The translations under genes and the position numbers were made by a program. The notes beneath the pieces are model-generated. The model did no database searches, was not told where the DNA came from, and saw only the letters and a program-made list of their open reading frames with translations. Below, piece after piece: positions 22,222 to 33,981 of a stretch of DNA of 64,000 nt. Each line of letters opens with the position of its first letter. Position 1 is the stretch's first letter. Origin of the DNA: Astrocystis sublimbata (Eukaryota; Ascomycota; Sordariomycetes; Xylariales; Xylariaceae); contig JAJNNY010000027.1 in NCBI GenBank assembly GCA_022453515.1, positions 248,001-312,000 of the forward strand. Reading direction: 5' to 3'.

Positions 22222-23193
22222 AGCTGTTAACTTGGTGATCTGTGAAGCTAGAATAAAGGCGTGACGGGGATGAAATTGGGGGAAACAAAGTGCATAAGGG
22301 GTCAGCAGTGACGTGAATAAACTTGCAGTCTACGCCTATTGCTACTATGTATATACACTTCGTTCCTTTGTTCTAGGTCATGGCCTCGACCTGCACAAGT
22401 ACCTATTTGGAATGATAAAGTTGTGCAACCTCTCAGCATCCCTCCCTTTGTACGCCTATTCTACGATCCAGCAGCGACCATCTTTCGGGGAACAAGTGTC
22501 TCGATGACCAATCGATGTAGTGTAGAGATGTCAAATGCTTTTGCACCAGAGTGATGGAATATAGCAGTTGCTAAGTAGCCGAGTAGAATAGTAGGGGTCA
22601 GGTGTCAATTCTATTGATTCCTGGGCTCTCCCATTCAGTGGGAGCCGCCCTGCCCTTATATACACAGATATAGTAGCCCAAACAGCCCCCTACAGGGGAG
22701 CCCCTAGGTCATGGTGAGGCTCATGCTTCCGTGACACCTGACAAGAGATGTAATATCAGGTGACAAGGCGGCTGACTTTCGTAAAGTACCTATCACAATG
22801 CCCTCGTCCTGGTGGCCCTGTTAGTCAGGTAGGGTCGAACCGTGACCTGGACTCTATATTTAGAACCTAGCCGGTGTAACTACTTGGCATATTTGACCTA
22901 CATTGGGCCTTCGAATACAAAAAATTTCCTCCGACAGGGCCATGGAAGGCCCCCGGTCCACGCTTGAGCGCTCCAAGATACCTACATCACAAATCGTGCC
23001 GCTGATATACGGAAATGTGGCGCTTCGGTCGATAGGATCCCGCAAGAGGCCAGACTAAGAGACAAGTTCTTTGTCTCATCTCGCAAGACAGCATATAAAC
23101 CCCCTTTTCACTGATACCAATGGAAAATAGGCTACATCACTCAAAAAAAATCCATGCCATAGTTGTCACGCTTTCATTACACATTGTCCCACA
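22222..23193. promoter_or_regulatory. divergent intergenic region between P450 and MFS genes
   Basis: The gap should carry both promoters. It contains an inverted-repeat element at 22597-22742 and, at 22829-22857, a short segment that recurs downstream of the MFS gene. No gene is recognised. Confidence 0.6.
22597..22742. mobile_element. candidate MITE-like inverted-repeat element, 146 bp
   Basis: A perfect 11-bp terminal inverted repeat, GTCAGGTGTCA at 22597-22607 and its complement TGACACCTGAC at 22732-22742, bounds a 146-bp segment with two internal hairpins (CTCCCA/TGGGAG and CCCCT/AGGGG). No target-site duplication is obvious, so a non-autonomous transposon is only a hypothesis. A solo LTR (TGTCA to TGACA) was considered and is less likely because the symmetry extends beyond those termini. 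Confidence 0.35.
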
Positions 23194-24921
23194 ATGCCAG
23201 AGACCTTGACATTAGACACGTCATGGTATCTTGAGGGGTGGAGATTGCAAGCCGTCATTGCTTGTCTTTTCTTCGGGGCCTTCCTGGTCGCCCTGGACAG
23301 TCATATTATCAACGTGGCAATTCCTAACATTACGTCCGAATTCAAAGCCCTCGAAAGCGCTGCTTGGTACGGATCAGCTTACCTCTTAACGTCAACGGCG
23401 TTTCAGCCTACATACGGCTCGCTGTATAGATATTTCACCGAGGATAACGTGTATCGCGTTTCGATTGCTGTTTTCGAGAGTCTGTATCACCTGCAAGCAG
23501 CGACATTGGTAACATCCTACTCATTTTCTTGACAGTTGGCTCTATACTCTGTGCTTCAGCACCGACCTCTAATGTCTTTATCTTGGGTCGGGCTATCGCT
23601 GGTCTGGGAGCAGCTGGTGTGTTTCAGGGAACCCTGACCATCACCAGCATTGTAGTTCCCTTGCCCAAGCGGCCATTGTATATGGGCATTGTCATTAGCG
23701 TCTTTGTCATATCAACGACAGTAGGGCCTGTCTTGGGTGGTGTATTCACCCAATATGTCAGCTGGAGGTGGTGTTTTTGGATGTAAGTCCACACAAAAGT
23801 TAGTACAGTTTGCTTTTTGCTGATTGACCCCGAAGAAACTTGCCTATAGGAGGAGCAGTTTTGCTTGGTCTTCTGCTCTTTCTCCAGATTGGAGGCGGCA
23901 AAAGTGAGGACAGGCTGTTGCCCCTCACGGAAAAACTGAAGCACATGGAGCTCGGGAGATGTTATCGGAAGCCTAGTTGCAGCAGCAGTTGGGGCTATTT
24001 TATTTGTTTTACTGCAGTGGAGGCGAGGGAACAGAGCGCTGATACCTCTGCGGATTCTCAAACCGCGTTCGGTATGGGCTGGAGCGTTAGTCCTATTTTT
24101 CATTGGAGGTAATTCCTATGTTGTAAGTGAAAATGCATCATAGCAAGTTCCCCCCTCTGCTAAGTATACAAGGCTAACCTGGATAGAACGGGTTCTCTCT
24201 CCCATTCTGGTTTCGAGCAGTGAAGGACCAGACTCCGCAACAAAGTGGCGTCAGTCTTATAGCCCTTCTTCTTCCGCAAATCGTTAGCCTTGTTGTGATA
24301 GGTGGCATTGTCAAGGTCACAGGGGACTACATTCCATGGATGATTGCTGGAGAAGTGATCGCTATTGGCGGTCAAGTTATTCTTATACTAATACAGCCTG
24401 ACTCTAGGACAGTCTTCTGGGCTGCCGGACTTGCAGTATCTGGGCTGGGCACAGGTATGGCAATGCAACTTCCATATATTGCAGTCGCCCTCGTACTACC
24501 CGATGAAGATCTGCCAGTTGGAAATGCTCTCGACCTCCTATTCTACCAGGTAGGAGGGGCGATCGCCATTTCTGCTGCGCAGACTATCGACGTCATTACG
24601 TTGCTTGAGCTTGTCCCTCTTCGACTTCCACAGTTGTCCCCTGATGCCGTCATCGCCCACGGAGCCGCCGATCTTTCAGCTCTTACCCCTTCGGCTGAAG
24701 CACTCAGCATACTGAAAGAGATCTGGAACCTGGCGATCGTGAGGACGATGATCCTGTCTACAGCCCTTGTGGGCATTTCTTTACCATTCACCTTTGCTAT
24801 GGAGTGGCTAAACGCTGTCAAAGTCACGGAGCAGAGATTGAAAGCAAACGAGGAAGTCGTGGGCCATGATGGTGCACAGAAAGAACAACCCCAGGGTAGC
24901 CTAAAGTCGTCAGACCCATAG
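23194..24921 (+). pseudogene. MFS transporter (DHA2/14-TM drug-efflux type), frameshifted and internally deleted
   Basis: The family exports drugs or fungal metabolites by proton antiport. Exons 23194-23479, 23536-23782, 23836-24122 and 24187-24921 join well at all three introns. They give family hallmarks such as FLVALDSHIINVAIPNI, GRAIAGLGAAGVF (motif C region) and VSWRWCFWINLPIGG. Two defects stand out. First, in exon 3 the frame ends at KLKHMELG, and homologous text (DVIGSLVAAAVGAILFVLLQ) resumes one base later; a single extra base lies near 23954-23959 and no intron can repair it. Second, FVLLQW runs straight into RRGNRALIPLRIL, whereas family members usually have about 30-35 residues there, so roughly 100 nt including part of two helices seems lost near 24014-24024. 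The last exon remains open. A sequencing error could explain the frameshift but not the missing helix. I infer a recent pseudogene. Confidence 0.65.
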
Positions 24922-26626
24922 ATGACCCCCAAAGACGGATAATATGTCGTGGTAAAGGAGAAAACGGCCTCTCCCATTTTAGTCTCAACTCAGTGATAAG
25001 ATTTGAACGAGCTTCGCTATATTCCTCGCATCTTTCCTTACTGTCTGTTCTGTTTTACAAGATAGAGTAGGGGTTAACCGTGACTTGTCCACTACAGACT
25101 CTATCATAGAGATCTGCCATAACTAAGACTACCTAAAAGATACGCATCATTGGGTTGTAATTAGGGGATTCAATCACAAGATTTTCTCATAATCATGAAA
25201 GAACATAGCCATAAGAAGATAACACAAATCGCTAGGCTGACGCAAATCTCCCCAGCCATGATTTATGTCCACATAAGCCAAGGATAAACTGGCTCGTAAC
25301 AGCAAATTCTTCATTTCCAAGTCTCACTCTCTATTCATGAACTGTGACGACCACACGCTAGTATCTACGGAAGTGCGCCTAAGGTGCTTCCTAACAATGG
25401 GCAGCCCCTTTTGCACTCACAAGGTACTTATGTAGGTAGATACCTACCTAGGTATGTCAGGCAAGACGGGATTCAAGTATGATTCAGGAGCCGGCGGATC
25501 ACTAGCTCCGAGATGATGCCCCACACTCTGCCAGGTGGCACGGGTGGACCCACCACAGCTTTCCATAAGTTGATACCTCATTTCGCACCTCCCTTCCATC
25601 TCACATTCCCTTTCGCTGCCATGATCATCCCTTGGGCTTGAAACGTCCCTCACTGACATTACGCGTACAGCTTCAGCGCAATTCGCTGCGAGAATGCCCG
25701 AGATAAGGGAATAGTCGACACCTGGGGCGAGCGTTCAGTCGTTCAGCTCGCTTCCTGGGTTGATATCCTTTACCAGCTTGACGTCCTGTTCATGTCCCAT
25801 TTCATGCCACCATAGTCGCCCCCAATCAAAGCTCCCCGTATCAGTTTTCTCCTATCCGCCACACGAGTATGATTGTCTTCATCATGCATGGCATGAATGG
25901 GCTGCCGCCATGATTTCAAGTTGCCGCCAATCTGCCCCTTGCCTGGGGATCGTGGATCCCTTGATTGGGCATCTACCCCCCCATCCTTGGCGATTTCGCC
26001 CAGCTTGTCGGTACCCAAATTCAACTGGCAGAATGCTTCGCTTTAGTCAAACGTGACCGGATATCACCTCCGGGTCTGCTACGCATCTCACGAAGCTCGG
26101 CCGTTCATCAACCTTGTGACTAGCCGCATGCCACCGTCATCCTCGTTGCGAATTTGACGCCTCGTGGTCCTGAGCAGTGACGGTAAAAGGCTTCGAGTCG
26201 TGTCATCTATGTGAAGTCACGACACGTTGGTCCTGGGTAGGACCTTTAAACTGCCCCCACAGAGTCGCGGAATTCATTCCCGGCTAGGTATGTCATGTGC
26301 ACGACATACGCGACAGAAGCATCTTCTCTTCTTCTGGCAGCATCATGATGAGCCGTTGTCCTGGGCAAGACATAAAAGGCCTATGGGAGGATGGCATGTT
26401 ACGACGGCATGAACGAAACGGTTCCTTGTTCCATGTACTTTTCAAGAGAACACATAGACGCTCGCATGGTTTGGGGCGTTGGTATGCTGAATTAGCGGTA
26501 CGTATTCTGGCATTTCTACCTGGCCCATCTGATAGGCAGTACAAGAAACTAACTTCTAGTCTTTGCAGGTTTAGACGCTGAACACGTCCACGATCAAGAA
26601 GAGTCAGTGTCGTAATGGGTATGAGT

Positions 26627-26780
26627 GAGATGCCTCAGGTGTGATATTGGTACGGTAATACTTTCACATCGAGCTCCCTGATGTGTACCACCCTGATGAT
26701 AGATGGGTGGTTGCTCGACAACACGTCATCGGTCTGAATGAGATGCCTCAATAGTTCATTCCTGGAACGGTAATACTCTC
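26627..26780. repeat. degenerate direct repeat, about 113-bp period
   Basis: GAGATGCCTCA occurs at 26627 and again at 26740. In both cases an ACGGTAATACTyTCA word follows within about 45 nt, and AACACGTC precedes it at variable distance. This looks like an old tandem duplication. Confidence 0.5.
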
Positions 26781-27255
26781 ATGGGTCGCGCTCACAGGCG
26801 GCGCTGGCGTTATTTGATGGTCAAGGGTTCTTAGAAGGTTGACCATTCAAGGTTAGCTTGAAATCCTTGTCATAAGCCCACAAACATTCTAATACTGCTT
26901 TAGTTCGGAAACTATGTGTTACGGCTCATCACACGTCCTTGGTTACGACATCAAACTAACTTGTACTCCATACGCCCTGGAGATAATGACCTGGATTCCT
27001 ATGTTTTGGAAAATCCAACGATGTCCGAGACCACTGCTCACGACACTTGTTGAGCAGAGGGTCTTAAAGCGAATTAACCATGCGCACGCCAGCCATGGTA
27101 GTATACAGTGTCGAAAATGGCCCGGGTAAGATCAGACGTCTTGGACGCTGGGCCTGCCCTTCGAAAGGCGGGAATCCAGTCTACCCGACAGCCCAAGGCG
27201 ACACAAGAATTTATAACTGTTTACCTTCCATTCATTCGAGTTAAGAATACGCACT

Positions 27256-27283
27256 AGGGTGTGGTTAGTTTAGGCCACACCCT
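27256..27283. repeat. perfect inverted repeat (9-bp stem, 10-nt loop)
   Basis: AGGGTGTGG and CCACACCCT are separated by TTAGTTTAGG. It is not followed by a T-run, and fungal pol II terminators do not need such hairpins. It could be a dyad binding site or a small transposon remnant. Confidence 0.5.
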
Positions 27284-28507
27284 TTGTGAATCGGAAAAGG
27301 GTGGTTTGTCCACTGGACTGGAGTAGCAGTACTCCACCACTATCTCGCCGCTATCACATGCGGGCACGATATCTTGGGTTCTTTCTGAAGGAGATAAGCG
27401 CGATAGTAAGAGCATTTTGCGGAAAGGAGGAGAAACACACCTTTGCTACTTCAAGGTGGTCGAGACTCAACATTTTTCTATCAACCACGGCAATAGCTAC
27501 TTTGCTCCGGAGCCAGCATCTCGGACTCGGCCGAGGAGAACCCATTCCCACGAAGGCTAGCTTTCTGCCACTTGGCCCAACATCACCTGTCGAAGCCGAA
27601 GACTCCCGCCACGGCAAGAGAGTCTTCTTCACTGGTGACATTGGGACAAAGGCCGCCCCGGAAACGTGGGAAAAGATATCTTGCAGGAGAGGTTTTGTGT
27701 GTGTTGTTTTGCACAACCAACAGTAACCTGGGGCTGGGCTGGTCGCGTCTCTCTGCGGACAGATGTCTGGGTTCGCCCGGCGCTGTCCCCAAAGCCCCTC
27801 GCTCGAATGGAAAGGTAATTCCGGGGTCCTTACCTGCCCGTTTCTCGCGGTAATGACCGGCAGATACCTAACAACAACAAGTAGAAAAAAAATGACAACG
27901 GAAGGCAACTGGTGGGGGATTCCTTGTTCATGTTGAGGGTGCCACTGCGAAGATCCCTCTACTCGTATATAGCTAGACAGTCATGAATTCAAGCCAGTCC
28001 TTAGCTTCCATCTGTTGTCTTGATGCTTGCACTATGAACAAAGAACGTGTTGTTTCTTACTCCATATTTCAACTCACCACATGGAGTATGGAAGGTCGGA
28101 TACGTAGTACCTTCGGCAAGGCCTTAGAACAACGCCATGTTATTACATTGGCACTGGATTGAATTTGGATTAAACGGATTTATTCACACCAGACCGCCAG
28201 AAAATGTGTATGATAAACAGTGAAATTCATTTCAAAACACTTCAAAAAGACAGCTGAACAACTAATCATACACTAACTGCTACAACAAGCCACAACAATC
28301 AACAACCAATCATTCCATCGTGAAGACCAGACCAGAGACTAATGATCATAAAGGTAACTGAGCTGTGGCACTGAACATTATCCACCCTGCTACTGCTAGA
28401 CTGACAATAGCGAGCTAGGTGCTAGTCCAATTCGCTGACCATTGGATGGATTACAGGCAACCCCCCCCTCGGAAAGCGTTATTTTTCGGGTTTATAGATT
28501 TGGTGTT

Positions 28508-29113
28508 TCACTTATTAGGACTCGAGGGGCCGCGGGTGAAACTATATTGTGACGGTTAGTGAACAAGCACTGTCCATACATCAAACTAAGGTATAGAGGA
28601 CCACAAGGGCCATGTTGCATTGAATTTGGATTTGGACAATCAATCTTTTCACCAATCACAATCAAGCCAGGTGCGACAGAAAGACTTGTAGAGTGAGAGA
28701 TAGTAGTAGTAGGTGGATGTAAGAGAGGGCAATGAATGGAAACGCACCTCTGCCACATCGAGCCGAAGAAGCCCGCCTGAGGCTTCTGCTCGCTCAGACT
28801 GGCGCGGCGGGCGATCGAGTTGGGGTCATTGGAGCGCTTGTAGTTCATCAGGCTCTCGTAGGAGGGGCCAGAACTCTGTTGTGAGGTCGTCAGTCAGTAC
28901 GTGCAAGTAGATCATGATGACGCCAACGGGGGTTCCCTCATAAGGGGTAATTCCCCATTGTTAGACACGATAATGCTATGGCAGTAGTAATCTTCCGAGG
29001 CTAGGTACCTAGGTAGATAGTGCATGGTTCAATGGGAGGGGCGTAGAGCTTACCCGTCGACGACGAGCATCTGTGCTCTGTTGCTGTGTATCTTGAGGCT
29101 TCGCGTTATCCAT
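28508..29113 (-). CDS. small conserved fungal protein, con-8-like, 73 aa
   Basis: Three exons, 29113-29054, 28875-28748 and 28541-28508, join in phase through introns of 178 and 206 nt, so introns make up most of the gene. The product is short, polar and basic. It starts MDNAKPQDTQQQ with a following run of four arginines, has a central block YESLMNYKRSNDP...ARRASLSEQKP, and ends GFFGSMWQSFTRGPSSPNK. The pattern of an Asn-x-Lys-Arg block, an Ala-Arg-Arg-x-Ser-x3-Glu-Gln block and a C-terminal Gly-x-Met-Trp-x-x-Phe-Thr-Arg-Gly resembles small fungal proteins annotated as conidiation-specific protein 8. That assignment is from memory and tentative; the gene itself is well supported by three matching splice joins. 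No signal peptide or membrane segment is present. Confidence 0.72.
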
Positions 29114-32100
29114 CTTGAGAGAGTTTTTCGATCGATCTGCACGACGTTCAATCGGCGGCACGTTGGCTAAGTTGAAAGTAATAGATTTCGCTCTAGTTGT
29201 AGGGGCTTTTTCGTTGTTGTTGACTGTCCGGATCACAAACAGTCTGTCGGTCAATTTTTCTTCGGAGTAGATATGGATGGGAGATATCACACCACACGAA
29301 GCGGGGGAAGAGCTTCCCTATTATACAAAGGCGAACAACGGCACTACGCAGAGCTACCATTGCCTACACCCTTGGAACAGGATACTCTGACGCACACAAA
29401 GCATCCAGGCGAGACTTGGATGAGGGTAACTACAGTACGACGCATACGGTATGGCAGTGCCCGTACCTAGGTACTTCCCCAATTCTGCCTGGCGAGCTCG
29501 ACCCACGGCCAGTCTCAGGTCGTGTCATGTCAGATCAAAACCACCTTCGGCAGGAGCTTCCCCAACAATGGACCTGACAGCAGGACTCACAGGCGAGACA
29601 AGCACAGTCGATCGTTGACACGCACTTACTGTGACGTGCAATCTGTCTGACTAGGGCAGGATCTGGGGTCTTGTCCGGGGTAGTGTGTGGGCATCTGGGG
29701 TACCGTAGCGCGATGTAGAGCCCTCTCAACCTCTCACGGTACTGCCACAGCGATCAGCACGCAGATATCGGACAGGACGTGGAACGAGCCCGTCTCGTCC
29801 GTCAACGTCAGTTGGTCGCTTGGTCAGCAGGCCAGTCGATGACTTCACCAATCGGAGAATGACGAGGGTTTGATCCCAGCAAGCGTTGAACTCTGATTCG
29901 AGGGTCATGACATAATCCCGGATATCTCGCCTGACTACCTACCTAGACCGGTAGACTCGCTCAGGCTGATCGGTCTTATGTTTATGCGTACCCCATTCTC
30001 TCCATCCATGATTCATTGCCAGGACATTCCGTGCAATGATGGGCCTCGGAAAGTCTTGCTTCTGGTCTTGGTGCACTCCATTTGTACCTACATAGACCAG
30101 CGCTCGATGCTAGGGCAGACTACCTAGAGGGCTAGAGCAGTAGGCTCGGAAGATATGGCTCGGGGATGGTATGCGGAATGTACTTTACCCCGCATTGATC
30201 TTCGCTCAACAGCCGCGCTCATTAGCTCGAGTGCTCGAGCCCTGTGATCGCCCTTGCTGTCTTAGGTAAGAGACCATCGAAGACTGCAGGACGACAGGGA
30301 TCGGACTCTTGGAACCTTTTGTCGACTCGTATCTTTTGGTAAGCCCCCGAAGGCCACAACAGGTCCTCGTAGGTCCATGGTAGCAGATCGACATGACAAA
30401 GAGAGAGAGATCTAGTCGCAACAAGGTGAATCATGTCTGTATTGTGCAGATCGTGCTTTAGATCTGCCGTACGGATCTGCGGCGAATTTAAATATGTGGA
30501 AGAGACAATACGATAGCACAGAAACCAGTATATTGGATCGGATTGGTGAATGGTAAGTCCTTGAATTGAGTTGAACACTGTACTATGTAGACGAATACGA
30601 GGATCAGCAAGTCATTGACAGTTTTTAGTAACGAAAGGTTCCCAGGTACGACGTCATTTCAAGCTTCACAATTTCTGATCCAGGCGAAGCTGTAACATGG
30701 CATGAGGGAAATGTCTGTGTATTGGAAATTCATCTCTTCATCTACGTGTCAACTACTCGGACGTATACTCCACACATGCTCTCATGCAATGTCCTGTGGG
30801 CTCGCAAATACAGTTTCAACTAAGGACAGTTAGTCAATGTGATCCTCGGATTGTAAAAAGATTCAACATACTGTTGGATTCAAATCGTGTGCTGATTTAT
30901 CTTATTTATTACCTATAACAGATTGGGCGTTAGACGTCAACTTTGCTAGGTGGAAAACACCATGGATTTAGGTAAATGGTATCAGGCTGTTCCACACATT
31001 AGCATACTTGACGTCGATGTTGCAGAGTTGTGTGACATACCTCATTAAATCAGATTTTGTAAAGAGTATGTTCATTTCCCGAGGGATCAAACAGTGTGAA
31101 TAGTGCTCATCATGATAGAGTATAGATTCCAAAGTAGAGAATGGGAAGTTTACCTATCGCGTGCTGTTAGTCAAAGCCCACGACAAGAAACCTGTAGCGT
31201 AATAACAGTGATGGAGCACAATCAGTTGACGAATTATCAACAAGAAGTCCACGTCGATCTCCTCTCCAAGAATTTGTACGTTCTTGTTTGGATGAGAGAA
31301 GGAACGTATGTTCGTTTATGTCCGCCCGTTCGTTCAAAGTATCGTCATGTGAAATGGGATGTTGGAAATGGACGTGGTCGCATACCTATGGAATTCTAGT
31401 TAGCTCCACGGCTCGACAAAGCACGGCAACAGCATTAATGCATTGTAGTGGTTGAGGTCAGACAAGGCTGAAACTAAAAAACAAAATCGACATGATATAT
31501 TCGGAAAGAGGAATTCCTAGGTTTGTCTAATTTTCATCATCCCTCGGAGGGGGGCAGGAGGAAATAGCGCGCGAAAGGCGAAGCAGCGTACCTTTTGATA
31601 GTTGTTCTGTTTGTTCTGACGCATCATGTTCAACAATCTGCCTTGTTGTATGCAATACTACACGCGGCAAGTTAGTAGATGCCTCGACGTTGGTGCTGAT
31701 TGACGGAAATGCCCGAAGTAATTTGCTCATAATATTTAAAATAATGGGATCCCCATGGTCTTGTAAGATTTGGATTGTTCAAGATAGTGGTAATCATAGC
31801 GAATCTCCGAGGGCATGGGGCAGTATATTGAGAGCAGGTGAACTTACGAACCAATGATGCACACCAACAGCTGAAGCCACAAAGCTCCAAGGCAGCCGGG
31901 GCTGTAATGGCAGAAAGGTGTGTGACTTGGAGGAAGGTAAGAAGCTGCATACGCGATCTCAGAAAAAAATAAGTAGATCTAGCAGGCGGGCCCAAACTGC
32001 AGCCCCACAAGGTGCCTACCTAGCTTGCCTTGGAGGGGTGGGGGACGACCCTGCATGTGGCGAAAGCTCATTGCACAGCCACCAGACCGCCACCTGGCCG

Positions 32101-32236
32101 AATCGGTACGTACCTAATGCGTTGGCCGAGCCGGCCTTAAGAGCACTTACAGCGTCATTCCAGCAATCACGCTTCCTCCCACTTCTCCCAAACCAAACTG
32201 TTGTTGCAGTTGGATTGCAACACACAACACAACAAG
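29114..32236. other. 3.1-kb gene-poor stretch
   Basis: No coding exon is recognised. The part next to 29114 should hold the promoter of the con-8-like gene, and the CT-rich stretch just before 32237 the leader of the next gene. TACCTAGGTA-type words occur at about 29005-29015 and 29465. Confidence 0.55.
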
Positions 32237-33559
32237 ATGATCGCCCCAGTAGGTGGCATATGGGCACCGCTCGCTCTGCGGCTTGCCCGTAATACCGCCT
32301 ACAAAGCGACGAAGCTCATACGGAGCAAACTAGCCAGCGTCACTCGACCCGTCGAGACCGCACTTGAGCCAGTCTTCGTCCGCTCGCAGCCACGCCACCC
32401 CGTCCACCCCGTCGCCTTTCTCCGCCAGCAGAAGAACCGACGATGGCACTCGACGAGTTCCGCCTATAAGAACATCGATGCGGCCGTGCGCCGCTTCATG
32501 AGCACCGGCCGACTCACTGAACATGCACGCATCGACCGCTCCAAGTTCCTCAACACCCAGACCGGCCGCGCAGTCTCCCAATTCACCGGCCGCGCTCCGT
32601 TCGCCAGCATTCTCCGGCCAAACCTGACTGGAGGTGCCCTCCCCCGCACAGCCGGCGGCTACGGCCTCGGCTCCGGGCGCATTGGCGGACAACGATACTT
32701 CTCGCACGCCCCGGCCACGCAAGCCCAGGTATTCCAGAACGTGTCCCAAGCCGTGCGTGCCTTCTGGATCTCCGGACAGAAGGCTCAATTCGATGGCGTC
32801 AACCACCGCGGCGAGAAGCAGTACCGCGCCGTGTCGGCCCTGCAAGACGAGGCCTCCCGCAAGATGGCCGCCGTGCCCCACCACGCCGCCGGCTCCTACA
32901 TTGACTTCCGGCTGAACCCGGTCATCACCTCGCTCAGCCCCCTTTCCGGCGCTTTCCCCTACCCCTCCGCCGGCTTCAAGGCCCCTGTCTTCGACGCCAC
33001 TACCCTAAACACCGAGGGTTTCCTCGACGTTCTGTCCGTCGACTTCGCCAGGGCCCTGAAGGACCTCACTGCCACGCTTGCTGATATCAGAAAGCTATCG
33101 GCTCTGGGAGATCTCCCGATACAACTGGAGCAAGGTTACATCCTACGTGTGCGCTTCCCTGGCGTCGACGGTGATACAGTGGAATCACTGTGTGATGACC
33201 TCGGCCTCACGAAAGGAATCGTTCGCGAAGACGCGGGCTTCGACTCCGAGATGGGCGTGCCCGTAGCGCTGAGGTTTCCTTACGCCCCAGAACAGGCCAC
33301 TGACAGCCGAGGTTTGCTGTCATTGACTTCGCCTGGAGGATCATCCGAGGATAGTTTTCCTGAGGAGTACGAGTTGTTCGGCTTCGAGGAAATCGGATCG
33401 AATCCTTGGTTATCTACCTCTGACCCAGAGGGCTACGAGACCATGTCACCTCCGAGCTCGGGTGAGCATTGTGCTTCGGAATTTGAAGGAGTAGAGGGCG
33501 TGTATCGTTTCTTGGAGGAATGCGACCGAGCCCAAGGAAGGAATGAAATCACGGCTTAG
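32237..33559 (+). CDS. putative mitochondrial protein of unknown function, 440 aa
   Basis: A single-exon gene. The ATG at 32237 follows AACAAG; the open frame above it has no ATG. The first 70 residues are rich in Arg, Lys, Ala and Ser with almost no acidic residues, and contain RRWHSTSS near residue 68, typical of a mitochondrial targeting sequence with a cleavage site. The middle has GYGLGSGRIGGQRYFS and a segment AVRAFWISGQKA that may be amphipathic. A conserved-looking block lies at about residues 205-350, with YIDFRLNPVITSLSPLSG and later ILRVRFPGVDGDTVESLCDDLGL. The tail is acidic and Ser-rich. I do not recognise an enzymatic motif. Codon use is GC-rich and uniform in the first two thirds, which supports a real gene. 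It is convergent with the HCNGP-type gene, 422 nt apart. Confidence 0.8.
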   Translation: MIAPVGGIWAPLALRLARNTAYKATKLIRSKLASVTRPVETALEPVFVRSQPRHPVHPVAFLRQQKNRRWHSTSSAYKNIDAAVRRFMSTGRLTEHARIDRSKFLNTQTGRAVSQFTGRAPFASILRPNLTGGALPRTAGGYGLGSGRIGGQRYFSHAPATQAQVFQNVSQAVRAFWISGQKAQFDGVNHRGEKQYRAVSALQDEASRKMAAVPHHAAGSYIDFRLNPVITSLSPLSGAFPYPSAGFKAPVFDATTLNTEGFLDVLSVDFARALKDLTATLADIRKLSALGDLPIQLEQGYILRVRFPGVDGDTVESLCDDLGLTKGIVREDAGFDSEMGVPVALRFPYAPEQATDSRGLLSLTSPGGSSEDSFPEEYELFGFEEIGSNPWLSTSDPEGYETMSPPSSGEHCASEFEGVEGVYRFLEECDRAQGRNEITA

Positions 33560-33981
33560 GTGATTTCTTGCGTTTTGTATTGGCGTTTGGGGAATGATGC
33601 GTCACTACGGGACTAGTACGAAATGGAAATTGACGAAGACACAACCACACTCTTTTGTACCAACGCAGCATACCTATATATCCCCGACCGACAAACATGT
33701 CGGTCCATCATAGCAAATTTGATATGTCATTGAATTCAACAATTTATAGCCAGTGCTCTGGTAGCGTGCGTAGCTATTCTTCATGCTTGATTGTGATGTA
33801 CCCCTGGCATAGCATTAGTCGCCCTCATTATCCTATTAAGTGTATACATCGTCTAGGGTATTTATTCATCGTGCTGGCCTGTGGTTAAGCCTGCCCATAT
33901 CTTCGAATCCGGGCTATATACCGTACATTGCCCCTTCTGCGGTAGTTCGAAAGCGCAGTGTCACAGATCCCGCGTCACACT
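33560..33981. other. convergent intergenic region
   Basis: This gap of 422 nt holds the 3' ends of two convergent genes. No gene or repeat is recognised. Confidence 0.6.

Larger units (their letters stand above)
24922..28507. other. 3.6-kb gene-poor stretch
   Basis: Open frames here are short, overlap in both strands and lack recognisable domains. Visible structure: a segment at 25067-25104 resembling one upstream of the MFS gene, a degenerate direct repeat with a 113-bp period at 26627-26780, and a perfect 9-bp inverted repeat at 27256-27283. Confidence 0.55.

Noticed and set aside
22603..22736. Solo LTR with TGTCA/TGACA ends
   Set aside because: There is no direct 5-bp target duplication; instead the inverted symmetry continues outward, favouring an inverted-repeat element.
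22820..22860. tRNA-like TYC-arm text (GGTCGAACC)
   Set aside because: No cloverleaf can be formed around it; anticodon and acceptor stems are missing. Other GTTCGA-like words in the window also fail.
23954..24011. Hidden intron in MFS exon 3 to repair the frame
   Set aside because: Text on both sides of the shift is conserved transporter sequence with only one base between, so no intron fits; a donor at GTGAGG upstream would remove clearly coding sequence.
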